The position numbers and the translations under genes were made by a program. From Clostridiisalibacter paucivorans DSM 22131 (GTDB lineage: Bacteria; Bacillota; Clostridia; Tissierellales; Clostridiisalibacteraceae), in the NCBI RefSeq assembly GCF_000620125.1, contig NZ_JHVL01000002.1, positions 1-64,000 of the forward strand: DNA of 64,000 bases. Reading direction: 5' to 3'. Positions 61,729-64,000 of this stretch are shown here, one piece after another; within the stretch, counting starts at the first letter, position 1; every line of letters starts with the position of its first letter. The notes under the pieces were generated by a model. That model was not told the DNA's origin. It ran no database searches and saw only the letters and a program-made list of their open reading frames with translations.

Positions 61729-62280
61729 ATGAATATAGATATTGGATCTAAAATAAGAAGTTTAAGAAAATCTATGGATTTAAATATTGCTCAATTAGCA
61801 GAAAAAACTGGTTTAAGTACAGGTTTAATAAGTCAAATTGAGAGAAATATGGTAGTCCCGTCAGTTACATCTCTATGGAAAATATCAAATAGTTTAAATG
61901 TTTCTATCGGATATTTCTTCAATGAAGAAAATAAAGTAAATATAAGTCCAATAGTAAAAAAACATAGTAGAAAACGCATCATTACTTCTAACTCCAATGC
62001 CATATATGAATCTTTAACTCCAGACATGAATAGAAAGATTGAATTCTTATATATAACAATAGAACCCGGTGATTCATCTACTAATGGCCTTGTTGCTCAT
62101 GAAGGAGAAGAGTGTGGCATAGTAATTAAAGGTAGGCTACTTATTAAATCTGAAAAGGAAGATTATATTTTAGAAGAAGGAGACAGTATTTATCTTGATA
62201 GTTCCATTGGACATAGATATGTAAATATAGGTGACGAGCCCTGTATATCTATATGGGCAATGACTCCACCCAGTTTTTAA
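61729..62280 (+). CDS. XRE-cupin transcriptional regulator
   Basis: The 183-residue protein joins an N-terminal XRE helix-turn-helix (residues 7-62, LRKSMDLNIAQLAEKTGLSTGLISQIERN) to a C-terminal cupin-2 domain (about 110-178, HEGEECGIVIKGRLLI, EEGDSIYLDSSIGHRY). Such proteins sense small molecules, often amino acids or polyamines. It is divergent from the DUF819-dipeptidase operon, its likely target. The ATG follows TGAGGTG. Confidence 0.92.
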   Translation: MNIDIGSKIRSLRKSMDLNIAQLAEKTGLSTGLISQIERNMVVPSVTSLWKISNSLNVSIGYFFNEENKVNISPIVKKHSRKRIITSNSNAIYESLTPDMNRKIEFLYITIEPGDSSTNGLVAHEGEECGIVIKGRLLIKSEKEDYILEEGDSIYLDSSIGHRYVNIGDEPCISIWAMTPPSF

Positions 62281-62312
62281 AAAGACAGGAATATAATATT
62301 ACCTGTCTTTTT
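62279..62312. terminator. Bidirectional terminator between the regulator and ATPase genes
   Basis: AAAAAGACAGG and CCTGTCTTTTT (11 bp) around a 12-base loop, with T-runs on both strands. Both convergent genes have their stop codons in or next to it. Confidence 0.9.
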
Positions 62313-63387
62313 TTTCGTATTGAACTATTTTACTTATAACTTCTTCTCTAACAGAGTCTAATGCAGTATAATTCATATTGGGTATATAGTACGACTCTAT
62401 TTTGTCATGAACTTTCTTTGCTTTGTTTAAGTCTTTTAACGCAATATCTATAAGCTTTTTATACATCTCTTTATCTTCATCTATTTCTATTTTGTATTGA
62501 TTTAATACCTTTTTATTTAAATATTCATTTAAAGAAATTTTTTTATTGTCAAAATCTTGGGCCTTAGAACTTTTTGTAAATGCTACAGACAACTCTTCAA
62601 TAATTACAGTCTCTATTTTTTCGGGAATTAACGGACTATGATAAACTTCTACATTCAATCCTTTTTTAATAGCCTCATTGGCTAATATATTAAATAATGT
62701 AGTTTTACCTGAACCTATATAACCATCTATATAATAAATTTCTTCTGAATCATTAATTATTGTTTCAGTATGCTCTACCAGACCATTGGGTGTATATCCA
62801 CTTCCAAACAAATGTCTTTTTCTACCTAATGAACCCTTTTCATTTACATCACCAAATACCGCGTGTAAAAGTTTATCTGTAAGGTTATTTACTTTGACAA
62901 AATCCATGCTATTATTCACTTTATATTCTATATCTTGTAGGATGTTCTTAGCGGAATCAAGGTATTTGTATGCCCTTTTATAGTATTCTTTATTTTCTTT
63001 AATATACTTAACTATATCATTTTTATTCTCTACAATACTTTTTTCTTCCCAATATCTTCCTAGATTTATTATCTCATCTATTGCTCCAGGATATTTAGGA
63101 TCTATCATATGGGGACTTGTGCCATCTATTATTGCAACCTTTAGAGGTTTTATAACTATACCATCAATACTATTGTTGTCAGAAGAACAATGATGATATT
63201 CTAAATCATATCCCCTATCAAGCATATCTTTGGCTATATTCTTCATGAAAGTAGATTTTCCTGTACCAGGACCACCCTTTAAAATGAATACTCTATTGGC
63301 ATCTTCCCCTATAATATAATCATAATACGAAAAAAAACCCTTTGACGTATTTGCTCCTGGAAATACTCTTTTTATCTTTCCATCCAC
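62299..63387 (-). CDS. Two-P-loop ATPase of the PRK06851 type
   Basis: The 362-residue protein has two P-loop sites: GGPGTGKST at residues 38-46 and GYIGSGKTT at 222-230 with the chosen start. The form matches PRK06851-type ATPases of Firmicutes, whose function is unknown. I chose GTG 63387, eight bases after AAGGAGG; a longer ATG at 63411 would put the ribosome site inside the coding region. The region between the two P-loops is helical and charged. It stands alone, convergent with the XRE regulator gene. Confidence 0.82.
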   Translation of the reverse strand: MDGKIKRVFPGANTSKGFFSYYDYIIGEDANRVFILKGGPGTGKSTFMKNIAKDMLDRGYDLEYHHCSSDNNSIDGIVIKPLKVAIIDGTSPHMIDPKYPGAIDEIINLGRYWEEKSIVENKNDIVKYIKENKEYYKRAYKYLDSAKNILQDIEYKVNNSMDFVKVNNLTDKLLHAVFGDVNEKGSLGRKRHLFGSGYTPNGLVEHTETIINDSEEIYYIDGYIGSGKTTLFNILANEAIKKGLNVEVYHSPLIPEKIETVIIEELSVAFTKSSKAQDFDNKKISLNEYLNKKVLNQYKIEIDEDKEMYKKLIDIALKDLNKAKKVHDKIESYYIPNMNYTALDSVREEVISKIVQYEKKDR

Positions 63388-63486
63388 ATCTTTTACCTCC
63401 TTTTTAAGCATACAACTTTTAACAAAGTTTTACCCTATGCTTTACTTATAATTTATTTATTAAGAAGGTATTTTATGCATTAAAAA

Positions 63487-63503
63487 AGACCTTTTTAAGG
63501 TCT
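63487..63503 (-). terminator. Terminator after the jelly-roll-like gene
   Basis: AGACCTT and AAGGTCT with a three-base loop are followed on the minus strand by TTTTTTAATG. The stop codon of the gene (63502-63504) touches the stem. Confidence 0.85.
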
Positions 63504-64000
63504 ATTTTAAAACATCTACATCAAAATTATCGAACCATATATCACCATTAGCCCAATCAGTTAGATATATTTTTATGTAATCTGCCTTACCTATGTCTAA
63601 ATTTACACTATACAATGTCCACATAGACTCTGGCACATATATTTTTTTTATCTTTTGACTTACTAACTTATCTTTACTATATAATTTTATTAATACACTT
63701 GCTTCTTTTCCTTGTTTAGAATTTACCCAAAAAGATATATCCACATTTCTCCCTGCCAATGATTCAAAAAATTCATTGGTCAAATCTATACCTGCAATTA
63801 CATAATCTTTTTCAATATTTTCTCCATTGCTTACCTTTACAGAGGTATTTCCTTTATAATATTTAGTACCATCTAACTGTCCTAGATTTTCCCCCTCAGA
63901 TTTTTTGATTAATTTCTCATCATAGAAATTGTAAAGTCCTTCCATTTGACTTTGGCCAATTGCAACACCACTTTCAGATTCCAACTTTTCTTTATCTTCT
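63502..64000 (-). CDS. C-terminal part of a jelly-roll / carbohydrate-binding-like protein, cut by the window edge
   Basis: The frame stays open to the right edge (166 codons visible), so the start is outside; a TTG at 63984 is in frame but has no ribosome site before it. The visible part reads as a beta-rich domain with DGTKYYKGNTSVKVSNGEN, FWVNSKQGKEASVLIKLYSKDK and a final DWANGDIWFDNFDVDVLK. That pattern (paired strands, a final W-x-DNF-x-V strand) is like carbohydrate-binding jelly-roll modules. It was not assigned to a precise family. The full protein may be a surface or glycan-acting enzyme. Confidence 0.6.
   Translation of the reverse strand, partial: EDKEKLESESGVAIGQSQMEGLYNFYDEKLIKKSEGENLGQLDGTKYYKGNTSVKVSNGENIEKDYVIAGIDLTNEFFESLAGRNVDISFWVNSKQGKEASVLIKLYSKDKLVSQKIKKIYVPESMWTLYSVNLDIGKADYIKIYLTDWANGDIWFDNFDVDVLK

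Overview
The window is about 64 kb of AT-rich DNA from an endospore-forming, anaerobic low-GC Firmicute. The gene families fit an amino-acid-fermenting member of the Clostridia/Tissierellia, but that placement is inference. Supporting signs are strong AGGAGG-type ribosome binding sites, frequent TTG and GTG starts, sporulation genes (gpr, spoIIP, yqfC, yqfD), a glutamate 2,3-aminomutase and an arginine deiminase. There is no rRNA or tRNA gene, CRISPR array or prophage.

Positions 1-47,100 are one nearly unbroken minus-strand block that keeps the core order known from Bacillus subtilis. Only the small ribosomal gene rpsT points the other way. Read in transcription order (right to left): comEC-holA-GNAT; gpr-spoIIP; lepB; malic enzyme-lepA-hemW; hrcA-grpE-dnaK-dnaJ behind a CIRCE operator; prmA-rsmE-mtaB-HIT; rpsU-yqeY; nfeD-floA-hypothetical; yqfC-yqfD-phoH-pgpH-ybeY-dgkA/PAP2-DUF3048-cdd-era; yqzL-recO-DUF4342; a T-box-controlled glyQ-glyS pair; ccpN-ppsR; dgt; yqxD-dnaG-rpoD; trmK-nif3-zinc-ribbon protein. 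A cut-off ISLre2 transposase lies at the left edge.

Positions 47,100-64,000 are an accessory, mixed-strand region for amino-acid, peptide and lipid metabolism: an orphan arginine deiminase, a beta-lactamase-fold hydrolase, an ECF vitamin-transporter S component behind a long operator-like palindrome, an unrecognised helical/TPR-like protein with a 46-residue membrane miniprotein, glutamate 2,3-aminomutase, a lipoprotein paired with an AlaX-type tRNA editing enzyme, an amidohydrolase, a UPF0173 hydrolase, phosphatidylserine decarboxylase, a dipeptidase-DUF819 operon divergent from an XRE/cupin regulator, a two-P-loop ATPase and the 3' end of a jelly-roll-like protein.

The most notable non-coding signals are: a three-copy family of roughly 85-110 bp imperfect palindromic repeats rich in TAGTAGT, each at the 3' end of a gene and two of them holding the gene's stop codon; a sigma-H-like promoter overlapping a Spo0A-box-like site before yqxD-dnaG-rpoD; a spoIIP leader able to pair with its own Shine-Dalgarno sequence; an 18-bp-arm palindrome plus a spaced half-site before the ECF gene; and many terminators that contain the stop codon of the gene they end. 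No clear new defence or mobile system was found. The best candidate for something undescribed is the two-gene unit at 50,573-52,160.
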